DNA of 64,000 nucleotides from positions 125,167,474 through 125,231,473 of the forward strand of contig JAVGWX010000003.1 of assembly GCA_036924085.1 (NCBI GenBank), given 5' to 3'. The notes below the pieces were generated by a model. That model saw nothing but the letters and a program-made list of their open reading frames with translations, was not told where the DNA came from and searched no databases. Shown piece after piece: positions 1 through 11,495 of this stretch. The DNA comes from Ariolimax columbianus (Eukaryota > Mollusca > Gastropoda > Stylommatophora > Arionidae). How positions within the stretch are numbered: the first letter of the stretch is position 1; each line of letters begins with the position of its first letter. A program made the translations under genes and the position numbers.

Positions 1-639
1 ATTACACATTTCACCTAAACGGATGGATCAGGACATACTAATTACATATTACTTTACACCTACACAGATGGATCAGAACATGCTACTTACACATTACACA
101 TACACAGCCACAAACTTGTGTCCTGTTGGCATTTTTACGCAACCATATTGTATTATGTTAGTCAAGTACCAATACCTTATGTTAGACAATCCATGTGCTG
201 CTCAAGTTTGCCTGGAGTACTGGCCATTCGATCAACACGAGACACCTGCAGATAGCTGCTAGAAGGCGGTGACATTCGTTGCTCCACATTAAACACGATG
301 AAATCAGAGACACGAGAGTTCTCCTAGCATTTTTCCACCCGCCTAGGTCTTAATTTATCCTGCTACTCTTCTCTCAGAACTTAAGGTGGTTAGGCGTAAG
401 TTATCTGAGGCTAGTATGCTCTGTTCTTTGCTGTGATATCGCTGTTTATATGGCTGCTTTGTTCTCTGCTTTCTAACCGATAATTACATACTAATATTGT
501 TTTATTTAGCTGGAAACTTTTGAGCTTGGACACGATTTTGTAAACTTTAAATGAACAAATAAATTAATAACAGGAAAAATCATGTCTGCAAATTAAAGTA
601 GACAAAAACAAATAAAGATTTGCCGTCCCTTTAATAAGG
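1..639. other. No gene recognised
   Basis: The first 110 bases hold two loosely similar stretches, each containing a 'gatggatcag' core about 48 bases apart, which looks like a decayed tandem pair. The open frame here is low-complexity and has no recognisable domain. Nothing else is identifiable. Confidence 0.4.
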
Positions 640-836
640 TTATAATACTGTAATATGATAATGGTTCCTGGAAAGAGAAAAATAGGCCGACCCCGACGAA
701 GAGGGCACAAGGACATTACAAATAGTTTGGGGATGTCTTTGTGTGACATGGCCTAACTCACCCTAAACTGAGATTCATACAGAGCTGTCCTGACGCAGAC
801 TACATTTTGGAAAGAATATATCACATGATGATGATA
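640..836 (+). mobile_element. LINE 3' end, C-terminal RT fragment
   Basis: The + strand translates to a fragment with GKRKIGRPRRR, then a 'SLGMSL' segment, and after two stops 'DSYRAVLTQTTFW'. Basic G-R-P-R motifs followed by an S-L-G-M-S-L segment are typical of the last 60 residues of RTE/CR1-like LINE reverse transcriptases. The fragment ends in a short (ATG)n stretch at about 823-836, as expected for a LINE tail. It is too short and broken to be functional. Confidence 0.7.
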
Positions 837-1274
837 ATAAGGTTGTCACGCAATGATCAAACATCAAATAAATATTAACGAATGAAGCTTTTTTAACTTG
901 GATCGCTATGAAATAGTATTGCTTTCATGCTGGATGCACGATTAACATTCATAAATGAGTTTCGCTGTTTGGACAAGATAAGCCTGGTCTACTTATGATT
1001 ACTGTGTTAAAACAGAAATAAGAGTGGCATAGAAATTTCTGATTGCAGCGGGAATAATTTATAAGACAATATAAAACAATCCCATAGAATCATTTTTGCA
1101 ACAATTGGTGTTAAGAATGGAAGCACCAGTATATGTGGCTTGTTTCCTGGATATTGTTATCGTCTCCTCACACCAAACCCAGGAAAAACCCAAGTATGGG
1201 CCTACCATCTCAGAAATAGAGAGGCGAATAGAACGTTGCATATCATATAGCAAGGATAGGATCTAGAATACAGT

Positions 1275-2110
1275 ACGGCCCCCAAATACTTAGAAGTAAA
1301 GTTGAACCGCACTCTGTTCTATGCCGCACATTGTTAGGAGACAAAAGAGAAAATACATGCGAGAAATAGTATCATTCGAAAACTGACTGGCACAACATGG
1401 GAAGCAAAGCCAGATGTCCTCAGAACATCAGCACTCGCTCTTTGTTTCTCTGTAGCTGAGTACGCCGCACCAGTCTGGAAGAACTCTGCACATGTCAAAC
1501 ATATAGATACAGCAATCAATGAGACAGGCCGTATAGTTACTGGATGCCTAAAACCTACACCAACTGAAAAATGTACCCCATAATCGGCATAGCACCACCA
1601 GAGATACGAAGAACTGTCGCGTCAGAGATAGACAGAGAGAAACAGGTAAATTACCCAAGACAAACTATGTTCGGACATCAGGTACAGCGCCCAATACTAA
1701 AATCAAGACGAAGTTTCTTGCAGTCGATCCAGCCCCTACAGACTAGTCCAGGAAATTGACGCATCGAAAGTTGGAAACAGCTGACACATGACCCCTTGAT
1801 CGAATTACGGGAGGAACCTGCGCCTGGATATCTCCTGCCCTGCGCAACACGGAAGTCACTAAATGGACTTCGAATTGGTGTATCACGATGCAGGAAAAAC
1901 CTGAAAAGATGGGAATACAGGGATGATGAAACATGCGAATGTGAAGTAACACAAGACCAGGACCATCTGATGATCTGCCTAAACCTCCCGGAGACTTGTA
2001 GCATGGATGACCTGCTGAGTGCCAGTGACAGGGCAATCCTCGTGGCTGAATACTGGAAGAATGATGTGTAACGAAGTGCCTAGAACACGGAAAGTAAGTA
2101 AGTAAGTTGT
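1275..2110 (+). mobile_element. LINE family R, 3' part of RT ORF (copy 1)
   Basis: The + strand encodes, across frameshifts and stops, the region after the reverse transcriptase core: KLTGTTW near 1385, SVAEYAAPVW near 1450, YPIIGIAPPEIRR near 1573 and, from 1796, the C-terminal part with LNGLRIGVSRCRKNLKRW, a C-x-C pair and a DHLMICLN segment. The arrangement 'LRxGxxRCxxNxxxW...CxC...HLxxC' is the usual end of Jockey/Nimb-type non-LTR elements. A second copy at 34500-35413 shares the same order of blocks. The end is followed by (AAGT)n at 2093-2106, a plausible element tail. Not functional. Confidence 0.8.
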
Positions 2111-2766
2111 AGTCTCGTTTAGTCCCACCTTTCATTAGGCCTTAAGAGGTCATATGGACATCACATCTCACTACTGCTTCATTGGATCAGCACGTGAGTG
2201 ATGTGTCTTGGCATGTTTCCAACCGTACGGGACCCAGTCCTTTCCCGACGAGACGTGTGAGTTCATCGTTTGCCTGTGTGAATATCTGCTAGCCACATCA
2301 AAATTTGCACCGCCAACAAACAGGACAAAGGGCACCATTCTTGTAAAATTCAGCCCAGTGCACTGGATCGAAAAAAAACCACACAGGGTAACCGAAGTTC
2401 CTGATGGCCCCACAAGGCATCTCGATGATAGAAATATCACACATCGAATGAACTAACCAATCCGAATAGAAAACCACTTCGTGGATACAGGTGTAAGTCG
2501 ACTAGAGTGAATCTTAGTAAAAATCCGTGACCTGGCGGCATTCATGACAGACACAAACAAGACAGCAAAACAGACCAGCTGTTTGTTAGGCACATTATTG
2601 CTGCTCATCTTTTTTCAGACAAGGAGACGTAGTTTTCCATCTTCCTTTGTCAGTATCAGTCCCATCATTGTCAAGGATGTTGCAATACGAAGCACATGAA
2701 TTATCATAATTTATATAATAATATTTTAGTATTTGGGGGCTCAGTGATGGCCATCTGTAGTTTAAA
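2111..2766. other. Unassigned stretch
   Basis: Overlapping short open frames on both strands near 2171-2456 share no family signature I recognise. No splice-supported exon and no SINE head was found here. Confidence 0.35.
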
Positions 2767-2975
2767 TTTATTGCAGTTGGTCATGGCTCAGTGGTCTCAA
2801 GCTAAGGTGTCCGCATCGGGTGTCTAAGGTCGCGGGTTCGAATCACGGTTGAGACGTGATTTTTTCACGTGGATTTTCTGATAAAATTTTCCTGAACTCT
2901 GGGTAGTGAAATCGGACTCTCGTGTTCAGTGTCGAGCACGTTAAAAATACCTTGGCAGTTAGAAATTGAAAAAAA
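2767..2975 (+). repeat. tRNA-derived SINE
   Basis: A perfect pol III box A (tggctcagtgg, 2784-2794) is followed 51 bases later by a perfect box B (ggttcgaatc, 2835-2844). A non-tRNA body follows, with 'gatttttt' and a 'cggactctcgtgttcag' segment. Box A/box B spacing and the absence of a foldable tRNA 3' half point to a SINE rather than a tRNA gene. Confidence 0.75.
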
Positions 2976-3614
2976 GGAGGCTTAACGAACAATAATTCTA
3001 GTTAAAAATCAAACCACATTATTTGTATAGTAAGTCATAGAAAGTTGTAAAATACCTACTACATTTAGATGAAGCCCACGGCTACCTGGCTACATACATT
3101 AGCATGCCTGTTTGAATACCAGGATTCTAAGTATTCCAAGTATTTGAGTTACATAATTGTTGCGAAATAATTTTAAGAGTATTACACTAAACTTATTTAC
3201 GTCTGCATTTGTTAACCTCTCAGTATCGCGACCACTGACCATTTAGCAGTACAGCATGTATCTATGTGTTTTCGTCCGCCATTATAATTACTGATGCAGT
3301 TGTCAAGACTTCTGACTCTGCTCTATGGTTTTATGAAATTGTCATGTTGCTACAGTCTGTTTTCTTTATGTATCTTTTTCAGACTTATCTGTTTAATACC
3401 TTGCTGATCTACCTGTGCATATGTGGTTGCAGCTGTTGCTTCGGTAGTACTTCTACGTGTGCTTTAGAATTATGTATCTTGATGTTTCTGTCTAGCTTTG
3501 TGGCCGGAAATAATGAGTAGAGAGGTCTGCATTTTTCCATAACACCTGTGATGCTTGTTATGTTTTCAAATCACCTCTCGCGTTGTGTGCATCTCATTTA
3601 ACAACTAACTACAA

Positions 3615-3705
3615 GCAACGAATGCCTAATGAGATTCGGACACGTGTCTCACGACTACGAAATTGATATTTTAGTTACTGCGCCACCAGCTTCTCTGGTG
3701 TAATG
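3615..3705 (-). repeat. Decayed tRNA-like SINE head
   Basis: On the minus strand a box A-like 'tggcgcagtaac' (about 3673-3684) is followed by a box B-like 'gtccgaatctc' (about 3630-3640). Spacing is tRNA-like, but both boxes are diverged from consensus. Confidence 0.45.
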
Positions 3706-3929
3706 TGAGGAGATAAAGGGAAGGGCAAGGTTTGACGACACACCTGCAAGGCGGGGTGATTGAACTCGTTTGAATACGTGAATAGATAAGTTCGGAATTA
3801 GTCCTCAGGTGTTCGTTCCATCAAAAGAAAATGAAAAGCGATTAAAATGTGGATCTAAGGTTATTACAAGGAATTATCTTTACGGAAGTGTTACATAATT
3901 AATGTGATTTGACTATGTATATCAGCGAG

Positions 3930-3975
3930 GTGGGGGGGGGGGGGAGAGCGAGAGAGAGAGATAGAGTGAGAGAAA
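3930..3975. repeat. G-tract and (GA)n microsatellite
   Basis: A run of about 13 G is followed by an imperfect GA repeat. Confidence 0.9.
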
Positions 3976-4319
3976 ATGTGGTAATTTTGCGAACATGTGT
4001 ATCTTATTAACTAGGACATTTGATGGGCGGCTTATAACACCCTAGTAGCATGCACACGTCTCTCTTCGTACAACTATTTTCTGTCAACATTTACAGTTAA
4101 AATAGTAACAGAATTACATTTCTAGCTTCATTAACTCCAACAGAGGACCTGTGTTTTTTATACAAACAAAAGATATATTGTGTAACAGATATTTTAATTA
4201 TAATGATTAGAAATACCATTAACTTCTTGAGAATACCAGTCTTTGTGTGAGCCGTTGTTTGTGCGTTTTTTCGAGTAGTAGCCGCCTTTCAGTCATGACT
4301 AACATTAAGATGGTGCAGC

Positions 4320-4512
4320 GACAGGACTGCATATATAGCATGACCAAAGAGCCTGAACGCAGAAGAAGAAGAAGAAGAATAAACAACAGAAGAAGGAGGA
4401 GGAGGAGACGAAAGAAGAAGGAGAAGGAAAAGAAGAAGAAGGAGAAGAAGGAGAAGAAGAAGAAGAAGAAGAAGAAGAAGAAGAAGAAAAGAAGAAGAAG
4501 AAGAAGAAGGAG
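4320..4512 (+). repeat. LINE/retroposon tail with long (GAA)n
   Basis: The segment 'tagcatgaccaaagagcc' at 4336-4353 leads directly into about 150 bases of (GAA)n and related purine triplets. Nearly the same leader precedes GAA triplets at 25008, so this is the expanded 3' tail of a retroposon rather than an isolated microsatellite. The Arg/Lys-rich open frame across it is an artefact. Confidence 0.7.
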
Positions 4513-4599
4513 TGGTTACTCTCTACTAAGTTTTTATTTTATTTTTTTTGTCCTTGCGACGTTGTCGTTTCTCTTCTCCGTGTTTCAAGAGCATCTTTC

Positions 4600-5620
4600 C
4601 ATCCAGCATGAGGTGATTCTTCAAGGAGCAGGTCAACTTGGACTGCAGCTTCGCTTTTCCAAGGTCTCAAACATGCTCAATGCCTTCGTGTTACGCTTAC
4701 ACGCATCTATGAACATCAGCTCTGGTCGGCCGACTGTTCTTTTGTCATCCACCAACTGTCCATTGAGGATATCTTTGGGAGTGTCACCTTTTTCTATGCG
4801 GTGAACATGACTAAACTGCCGTAGTCTTCGCTGCTTAATTAAGGAGAGCGTACATGTTAGGGAGATCTGCACGTCTGCATTTGTTACACTGTCCGTCCAC
4901 GAATTTTCAAGAACGGATGGCAGTCGCTGAAGATGGAACGTGTTAAGTATGTGCTCTTGTTTGTCTTAGGTTGTCCAAGTTTCGCTACTATATAGGAGAG
5001 TGCTGACGATACATGCATTGTAAATCATGACGTTGGTTTTAATTGTGTTTCCTTTTGTTCCCAAATATGCATTATGAGGAGAGAAAATGTAGCAGCAGCA
5101 TTGCCAGTACGACTGTCTACTTTTGGGTCTAGTGAGAGTTTGTCGTTGAGGAAGGATCCAAGATATGTGAATTGGTGCACAGCTGCTAATTCATAATTAT
5201 CAATGTTGAGAGTTGGCATGGCAAATACTTTCTATATCTGCCCAAATTTGTTTTGTTGAGACTTTTTGTGAGACCAAAGTCGCACTTGAGAGAAGCGATT
5301 TAACAAACTCTGAAGTTTCTGCTGACTGTGGGTAACAGCGTCGTCACCGAAAAGCAAGTACCTAATGGTGACCTCCCTGGTATTTGCTGTGGAATTTATC
5401 CTTACAGGTACTTGTAACCCTGCCGAAAATCCAATCTAGTATGAAACCAGATTTCTTCATTTGCGTTACCAAATGCATGCTTCAGTAGTAGAGCATAAAA
5501 GATTCCTAACAATGCCGGGGGCAGTACACATTTTTGTTTAATCTTATTTTAAGTAGTTTTGTGCAACTATATTTTTTCGCAATTCTTCCTGTCCAAGATT
5601 TCGCACATTCTTTTCCCATT
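4600..5620 (-). mobile_element. LINE family F, RT to C-terminus (copy 1)
   Basis: Read on the minus strand in order: an RT block with 'FYALLLKHAFGNA' (about 5480), the catalytic-box remnant LLFGDDA (about 5345-5365; usual form FADDA), 'NIDNYELAAVHQFTYLGS' (about 5190), and a C-terminal block with RRLRQFSHVHRIEKG, PKDILNGQL and GRPELMFIDACKR (4640-4830). Copies at 29430-30470 and 32545-33240 (+) share these blocks in the same order. Stops and frameshifts separate them, and the Ala-to-Gly change in the catalytic box argues for a dead copy. Confidence 0.85.
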
Positions 5621-5720
5621 TTTTTTACAGCCATATATAGGCTGATGTTCTATTTTGGATTTGGTCACCAGCTTATTCTTGTACGGACAGTTTATCTAAC
5701 TTTTTACTTTTAGTTTCCTA

Positions 5721-6203
5721 TTGCTCAGCATTTTTTTTAAATTATTTATTGCACTACTCCTACTTATATTACCAAAAATAGGTGAATGTTTCTGTGTATT
5801 ACCTTTGTCAATATATATGGTTATGTCATATATATTTATGGTTTCTTTACAATGGGAATGTCGGTTTTGTTTTGTTTCGTTCCTGGTCATAGTTGAGAAA
5901 TTAAATATTTTTATAGATGCCTTCATGACGCAAGGAAAGGTTAATATACTCAGAAGAAAAATAATCACTTTTTGCAGGCTTGTTAGAATAAAAGCATTAA
6001 AAGATGTTTACAATATAACAAAAACTTTGAAACACGATCGCGATAAGGACAAAGCAACAAGATATATAGGAATTGAACATCGTGGCGTGGAAGAGTCAAC
6101 AATATTACAGAGCTACAAACCAAAAGTTTTAAAGAACATCGGTCACATACACGAGTCGACGTGTCACACAAAGAAGATTATTGATGAGACACGTACGTTG
6201 TAG
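5721..6203 (+). other. Open frame of unknown nature, 160 codons
   Basis: The frame begins with a hydrophobic run of roughly 35 residues, has a second hydrophobic stretch, and ends in a charged Lys/Arg/His-rich half. I recognise no domain. The AT-rich composition (many Ile, Phe and Lys codons) is what chance open frames look like here, and there is no supporting promoter or splice context. It is more likely non-coding. Confidence 0.12.
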
Positions 6204-7004
6204 CACATTTCAGGAGCTACACACAATTTTCGATGTATTTTTTTATTCAAAATTTAATTTTTTTGTAATGCTAAAAAGCATATTAGTTTCATAAAACTGA
6301 AAACTAGAGCAACTATGGGAAATCTCTAAATTTTTCTCCGCCGGCGCTAGTACACCTGCATGATTACAAGGTGTGGAAGCCGATACAATTTTAACAGCCA
6401 ATTTGTCTAGGTAAGTGTGCATGCTGGGATATATTGTGTCGTGTCAATGTCAGATAGGTGTGGTTTGTGGTCATGAACTATAGTCTTACACACACATGTC
6501 ATCTTGACCCTGTGTTACCAGCGTTTGTGTCATGGTATAGAGCGAGCTGTTATAATTGCTCATAGAGAGGAAGGTGGGGGAGGGGGGATGATAAATACGG
6601 TTGATGGTGTATCATTTGTCTGACGTCATTTCGTTCCAGCTTTTGTAATCAGTGTTGTTACCCGAGTGGTGAACGGAGACGAAGGAGCAGAGTCACCGTA
6701 ATCATCAAAGCATGTCGTAATAGCAGTAACACTGCCAGGATATTGTGCACCATAGGCAAGGCTAACTTTTTGCAGCGCCAACAAATTATGGCTGGGAATT
6801 ATGAGTCACGTGAATTATCGTACCCAGCTATAAACAACATATTGCCAACTAAGAATAAGAAACTTTTTCTTATTCAAAACATCACAACATTCTTCTGATA
6901 CATTTAACAATGATGATCAAATACACCTTATCAATACTGTTGCACATAAGTGTTGAACAATTTAAAACATAAATTTTCATTTGGGTTAAATAATACTAAA
7001 ACAA

Positions 7005-7215
7005 ATAGTTGCCCATCGTAAGCGAAGATGACGACAGCGTCATACTATTGCTGCGAAATGTGCTCTTATATAGCTGCAAAGACCAATTCTGCAACGCCAC
7101 ATCCTGCCACATTCAGAGCACACAAGTGAGGAGCCGGCTGTGGAAACGCATGAGCTTCATTTGCAGACAGAACGATTTCTCTGAGCCTCCTCGATAGCTG
7201 TGCTCTCTGCTATCT
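7005..7215 (-). mobile_element. LINE C-terminal zinc-finger fragment
   Basis: The minus strand gives 'EEAQRNRSVCK' followed by CSECGRMWRCRIGLCSYIRAH, a C-x2-C...H-like knuckle. The same arrangement ends the LINE fragments at 10400-10745 and 35720-36215. This is the extreme C-terminus of the ORF plus the start of its 3' UTR. Confidence 0.65.
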
Positions 7216-7227
7216 GAGCACCTGCTA

Positions 7228-7278
7228 TACTATATATATATATATATAGCGAGAGAGAGAGAGTGTGTATAAAACTTT
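7228..7278. repeat. (AT)n-(GA)n microsatellite
   Basis: Dinucleotide AT repeats run into GA repeats. Confidence 0.9.
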
Positions 7279-7289
7279 GACCTTCGAAG

Positions 7290-7650
7290 ATCAGTACTCC
7301 TTCTTCTCCTTCTTCTTCTTCTTCTTCTTCTTCTCCTTCCTTTTCTTCAGCGGTCGTCCTGAAAAGGACGCAGTGACACTGTGTTGTAATTGTAATTTAT
7401 AGCTAAGCTGCGATACCTGCCCCTTTCAGCCCAACACATCCGATTTCAGCTGAAGTTTTTTTTGTGTACGGGTTTGCCTTCCCACTGAGATCTCTATTCT
7501 ATTATCCAGATTACACCAGTGCAGCTTTTGTTACAGGGCTGCCGCTTGTAGGTGAAATAGGTTCTTGGTCAGCTCTAATTAGCTGACTCTGACGCAAGCA
7601 TCCAGCTACGAGTCATTGACTGTGCTGCATCTTGGGCCCATAAATCATTT
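7290..7650 (-). repeat. Dispersed retroposon with (GAA)n tail
   Basis: In minus orientation the element ends in a (GAA)n tail (7293-7343 on +). It contains the core 'cccaacacatccgatttcag' (7430-7449 on +), shared in diverged form by the family U 3' UTR copies, and closely resembles 26790-27110. It has no coding potential and is probably the 3' UTR portion of a LINE related to family U. Confidence 0.65.
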
Positions 7651-8182
7651 ATATGTCCCTTCTCCTTGTTTTAACAAAACAGTTTCAAATAATGACATCT
7701 TTCAAATGATGTTTAAGGGGAATTCATGACAGCAGGGTAAATCTGTTTTTTTTAAGTAAATTACCTTAGATTTCCTGGCCAGTAGAGCTATGACTGTCCA
7801 TCTGATGCTTACTCACACATGTATACAGTGTATATATGGGTCTGGTCAACTTCTTTCAAATGTAGCGCGCACATCTTAAAATCTCTACTGAATACGCTTC
7901 GGATGTGCAACATAAATTCAATTGCATGGATAAATTGCTCGTTTCTCAACCGGGATATCAACCGATAAGACTGCAGCAATGATCGGGCCAAACATAATCG
8001 CTGTTGTTAAGATCTGATCAAAGTTATATTATATCAATATCAATACGGAAGATGTGCGTGTTCTTCATTGCATTTTACACAAACAATATGTGTATACAAA
8101 ATCAATTAAAGTCGTCCATGTCAAGACCACGGTAGTTTCCTGTATACATTTCCTTTAGTCGAGAGCACTAAACAACTGTCAG

Positions 8183-8260
8183 ATTCAAGAGTTTTTGGAA
8201 AACGTCAACCCGAGCCATGAAGACCTCATCTTTGACTGTGTTGTGCTGCGGCTATGTAAG
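8183..8260 (+). CDS. Possible upstream exon of the EF-hand gene
   Basis: A stretch of 26 codons lies between a plausible acceptor (ctgtcag|att) and a strong donor (tgtaag|gtgaag). It is phase 0 at both ends, compatible with the next exon at 9689. It encodes IQEFLENVNPSHEDL and then a hydrophobic/Cys segment; 'NVNPSHEDL' resembles the linker between EF-hands 1 and 2. Against it, the distance to the next calcium loop would be about nine residues longer than in calmodulin, and the acceptor has a weak pyrimidine tract. Treat it as a candidate only. Confidence 0.18.
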
Positions 8261-8537
8261 GTGAAGAGCATGGATCACTTTTATGATTTGAAAGAGTGGG
8301 TATCTGTTTTCATGGACATGTAAGGAAAACCCATGCGGGAGTTGGGAAAACAAAACCTGGCTGTGCGATCTGGTATTTCTTGTAGACTTTGCAATTTATC
8401 CTGACGCAATACTAAGTTACACACTCAAGAACAATTGGTTTATGAGCTGTAAAGACACATTACGTCATTTCAGAATAAACGTCAAATCTGGGAAAGTCAA
8501 CCAAGGGTGGGCAATACTTATGATCTTACCACACAAT

Positions 8538-8865
8538 GGCTTGGCTTCGTTCGTTCTCAATCTCCCGCTACCAATCCATGAAAGGGCTTAAGTAGCAGAA
8601 TGTAGTCCAGAGAACGGAATGCGTTGTGTCGTAGTTTACAGCTTGACTACGAAATTTGCACCTTTCGGTCCAACACATCCGACTTCAGCAATCATTTTTT
8701 GAGTACCGGGTTAGAATTCCCTCTTCGATCCCTTCTCCTTAGTCAATCTGCCCTGCTGCAGCCTGTTATCCAGGATCACCAGTGGAGGTGTAGAAGGATC
8801 TTGGCAGCTTTAGTTCGCTGGCCCTGACGCTAGCAGTCAGCTATGAGTCGCTGAGCACTGCAGCT
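8538..8865 (-). repeat. Family U 3' UTR copy (5'-truncated LINE)
   Basis: About 330 bases closely match 11496-11834, 43912-44256 and the 3' end of the LINE at 12781-15692. In the last copy the sequence follows the LINE stop codon directly, so these free copies are best read as severely 5'-truncated insertions in minus orientation that retain only 3' UTR. Confidence 0.8.
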
Positions 8866-9688
8866 TCCCGGGGAGCATGTGTCTTCAACAAACACATCCC
8901 AAGTCATCAAACATTGATCTGTAAATATCACATGAAGCAGTGGCTTAAGGTTTTAACAGGATAGTGTAGCCAGCCTAATGCTCGACTCTCCTTAGTTTTA
9001 CGACATGCCTGGCCGGTTATTAAATGACTATTCTATGCTCATCTTTCAGGCCTTTGTAACACTCTGACGTTCATGCACTTAGGCTAGGATAAAGCATTCA
9101 GGATCCTATCAGTGATGTGTGGGAAATATAGACATACACTTGCCCTTCAATTTTACAAATGTAATCAGACGAAACATCGAAGTTTAATCCAGGCAAATTT
9201 ATAGACTGTTATTTCATAACCTTCCAATCATCAAGCATAAACCATATAGAGGTCTTAAATACTTGTGTTGCAGGCAAACAAACAATAAATAGTTTAGTTT
9301 CAATTAAGGAAAGCGATTAGAATATGTGCAAGTTGTCACATGTGCAACTCATTTAATTTAAGCCCCGCATGATGTCACTACTATTCATTTTTTAAACAAT
9401 TGGACACCCACGAAGAATCTGGGAAGTAGTGTTAGTTTCATTCTTAAATAGTTTGAAAACAGGAAGATGGCACATACGAGTGACAACTCCAACATATCAA
9501 TCTTCCAACATTGCTAACAAACTCGAAGATTGAAATCAAGCTGATTGAAAATATTTATAGAGGCCACATACCCTTTTATTTTGTTGCTAACTTCTACATT
9601 TCTTTTCATTCATTAGTACCTCAAGGGGAAGAAATGTGGCTCGCTATGAGAAGATGAACATTTGACCATGTATTTATCTTATCCACAG

Positions 9689-9783
9689 GATATTTTCTAC
9701 GAGATAGATTCTAACAGGGACAGAGAAATTAGTTGGGAGGAGTTTGAAGCCGCAATGACTGCAAAGTCTCCAAAGGAAATCAC
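9689..9783 (+). CDS. EF-hand protein, internal exon (EF-hand 2)
   Basis: Calcium-binding protein of the calmodulin-like class, acting as a calcium sensor or buffer. The exon is flanked by a good acceptor (atccacag) and donor (cac|gtgagt) and holds 31 codons plus two bases. It encodes an EF-hand loop DSNRDREISWEE after helix DIFYEI and before helix FEAAMTA. Loop positions 1, 3, 5 and 12 (D, N, D, E) are good ligands; position 6 is Arg instead of the usual Gly, which may lower affinity. Joined to the exon at 21278 the frame is kept (phase 2) and the next loop starts 37 residues later, exactly the calmodulin EF2-EF3 spacing. EF-hand 1 and the start codon are missing, probably upstream or outside the window. 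The specific family name cannot be given. Confidence 0.85.
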
Positions 9784-9824
9784 GTGAGTTCTTTATTCTA
9801 CAATTGTTTTGTTTTTTAATAGCA

Positions 9825-10060
9825 TCTTCTTCTTCTTCTTTGCCTTCGGTTTCGTATGCTCGTTTTATGCCACCAGATGTGCCGCCTCCATGAAGTGACA
9901 CGTCAGTGGCAGGTCCTCAATGGTTCCCCACAGGTTATCTTGTATAATATATGTGATCCAGTGTGTATCATTGGCGATAAAAATATAGAACCACTGTAAC
10001 TTTCCAAAAATACTGTAAAATTCGACTGAAAAGGGTAGCACATGTGAAAACTTGCACATA
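9825..10060 (-). repeat. Dispersed repeat with short GAA tail
   Basis: The + strand segment 'accactgtaactttcc' near 9991 and about 60 following bases resemble 59375-59440. In minus orientation the element ends in GAA triplets at about 9826-9842. No coding content is recognised. Confidence 0.5.
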
Positions 10061-10247
10061 TTCCCTTCTAATCGCTTTCCTTAATTAAAACTACCACTGT
10101 TTACTGTTTGTCTGTCTGCAGCACAAGCATTTCAGGCCTATATATGGACTATGCTTGACGCTGGAAAGGTAATGAAATAACTGAGTCTATAAATTTGCCT
10201 GGATCAAACGCAGACTATATTCCATAGTTCCAAGCGTTGAATGACGA

Positions 10248-10335
10248 AAGACTTGCCTAGTGGTAACGCATTTTTCATTGAAAGTCATCTAGAAGTCCAG
10301 CGTTCGAATTCTTGATTAACCATTACGTCTCTTTC
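10248..10335 (+). repeat. tRNA-derived SINE head
   Basis: Box A-like tgcctagtggtaacgc (10254) and box B-like gttcgaattc (10302-10311) lie at tRNA spacing. No 3' tRNA stem follows. Confidence 0.55.
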
Positions 10336-10399
10336 TTTTCTGTTCTTCGTTATGCATGTTACTCGATTGCGGATAAATAATTGTATCGTGATCGTAGTC

Positions 10400-10745
10400 G
10401 CGAAAAAAAATTTTTGTTTGCAACTCACTAAATCGCTTATCAGTCTAATGCGAGCACCAATGTTCTATTGCACGATTTTCATACAATGTCTTTTGCTGCC
10501 ATTGAGGATAGTTCCTCTGCTCTTTCCTTTCGGATCAGGCGTTTGAGTTGCGCTGTCTGCATACGGTGACTCTCTCCTTCAGCAACGCCTATGTTTACTG
10601 TATTTCTCCAGTCCGATTTGTTTTTAGCGATGCTCTCCCAGATGTCTTCATCTGTTTGACATCATCTCAGAGTTTCCTTTAGGATATCCTCAAATCACTT
10701 TTTTGAACGACCTCCTTTTCGTCAGCCTTCCCTACGCTCACCGCA
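10400..10745 (-). mobile_element. LINE C-terminus with zinc-finger remnant
   Basis: The minus strand reads 'FEDILKETLR', CQTDEDIWESIAKNKSDW and 'QTAQLKRLIRKERAEELS', then a decayed knuckle ending 'GARIRLISDL'. This is the standard end of RTE/CR1-like LINE proteins (W-E-x-x-A-x-x-R/K-x-x-W followed by a basic tail and a C2H2-like finger). It lies tail-to-head with the + strand LINE that begins at about 10755. Confidence 0.75.
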
Positions 10746-10754
10746 CAAGAGTCT

Positions 10755-11345
10755 CACAAGTGGTTGACCGTTTTAAATATCTTTAAATATCTGGGTTCGA
10801 TTGTCAGTGATAAAGGATCAAAATGCGAAGTGTTGGCCAGACAATAGCGCGCTTGCACGGCCAAAATCTGGCAAGATAAACGGTTAGCACTATCCACGAA
10901 AATCAGATTAATGCGTACACTGGTCCTGTCAATATTCCTTTATGCTTGTGAGACATTGACAGTTACAGCTAACCGTCAGCGAAGGATACAAGCCTTGGAG
11001 ATGAGATATTTCCGAAGACTTTTAAACGTCACGTACAAATATCGAGTTACAAATGAGGAAATACGAGATAGAATTTCAACAGCAATAGGGCCTTTTGAAG
11101 ACCTCTTGGCAACTGTCAAAAGAAGGAAACTCGCTTGGCACGGTCACATATCGAGATCAAATGGTCTTGCAAATACGAACCTCCACGGAAAGGTGCAAGG
11201 CAGACGACAAAGAGGCCGGCCCAAAAAGAAGTGAGAACAACATAAAAGAATGGACCAATCTCCAACAAGAAGAGGCACAAGCAACGGCCGCTGACAGAGA
11301 GGGTTGGCGTGGGATTGTGAGGATGTCTTCGTGTATGCCTTAACT
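10755..11345 (+). mobile_element. LINE (RTE-like) C-terminal half
   Basis: The + strand encodes 'FKYLGSIVSDKGSKCEV' (about 10780), then an open frame with LFLYACETLTVTA-like, RRLLNVTYKYRVTNEEI, RRKLAWHGHISRSNGLA and GRRQRGRPKKK. After a frameshift it continues with ENNIKEWTNLQQEEAQATAADREGW. These blocks are the signature of the region after the RT core in RTE-like elements. The copy lacks the catalytic core and is frameshifted near 11234. Confidence 0.85.
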
Positions 11346-11495
11346 ACCTCACAGGTTACGGAATGACCTAACCTGGCATGACCTGACCTGAATGTCAATT
11401 CCTGTAATTTCTAACTAATTATTGGTTTTCACTTATATCTCCCTACTTGTTATTGCATATCACACTAGCGTCACACACCTCCTTTGTGTCCGTCT

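Noticed and set aside
23..262. 79-codon frame at the window start
   Set aside because: Low-complexity Tyr/Thr-rich translation of a decayed tandem pair, no family signature.
2767..2860. A functional tRNA gene
   Set aside because: Box A and B are good, but there is no matching acceptor stem or 3' half; it continues as a SINE body.
4247..4804. 185-codon frame with long Arg/Lys run
   Set aside because: The basic run is the GAA microsatellite; flanks are a retroposon tail and the antisense of a LINE.
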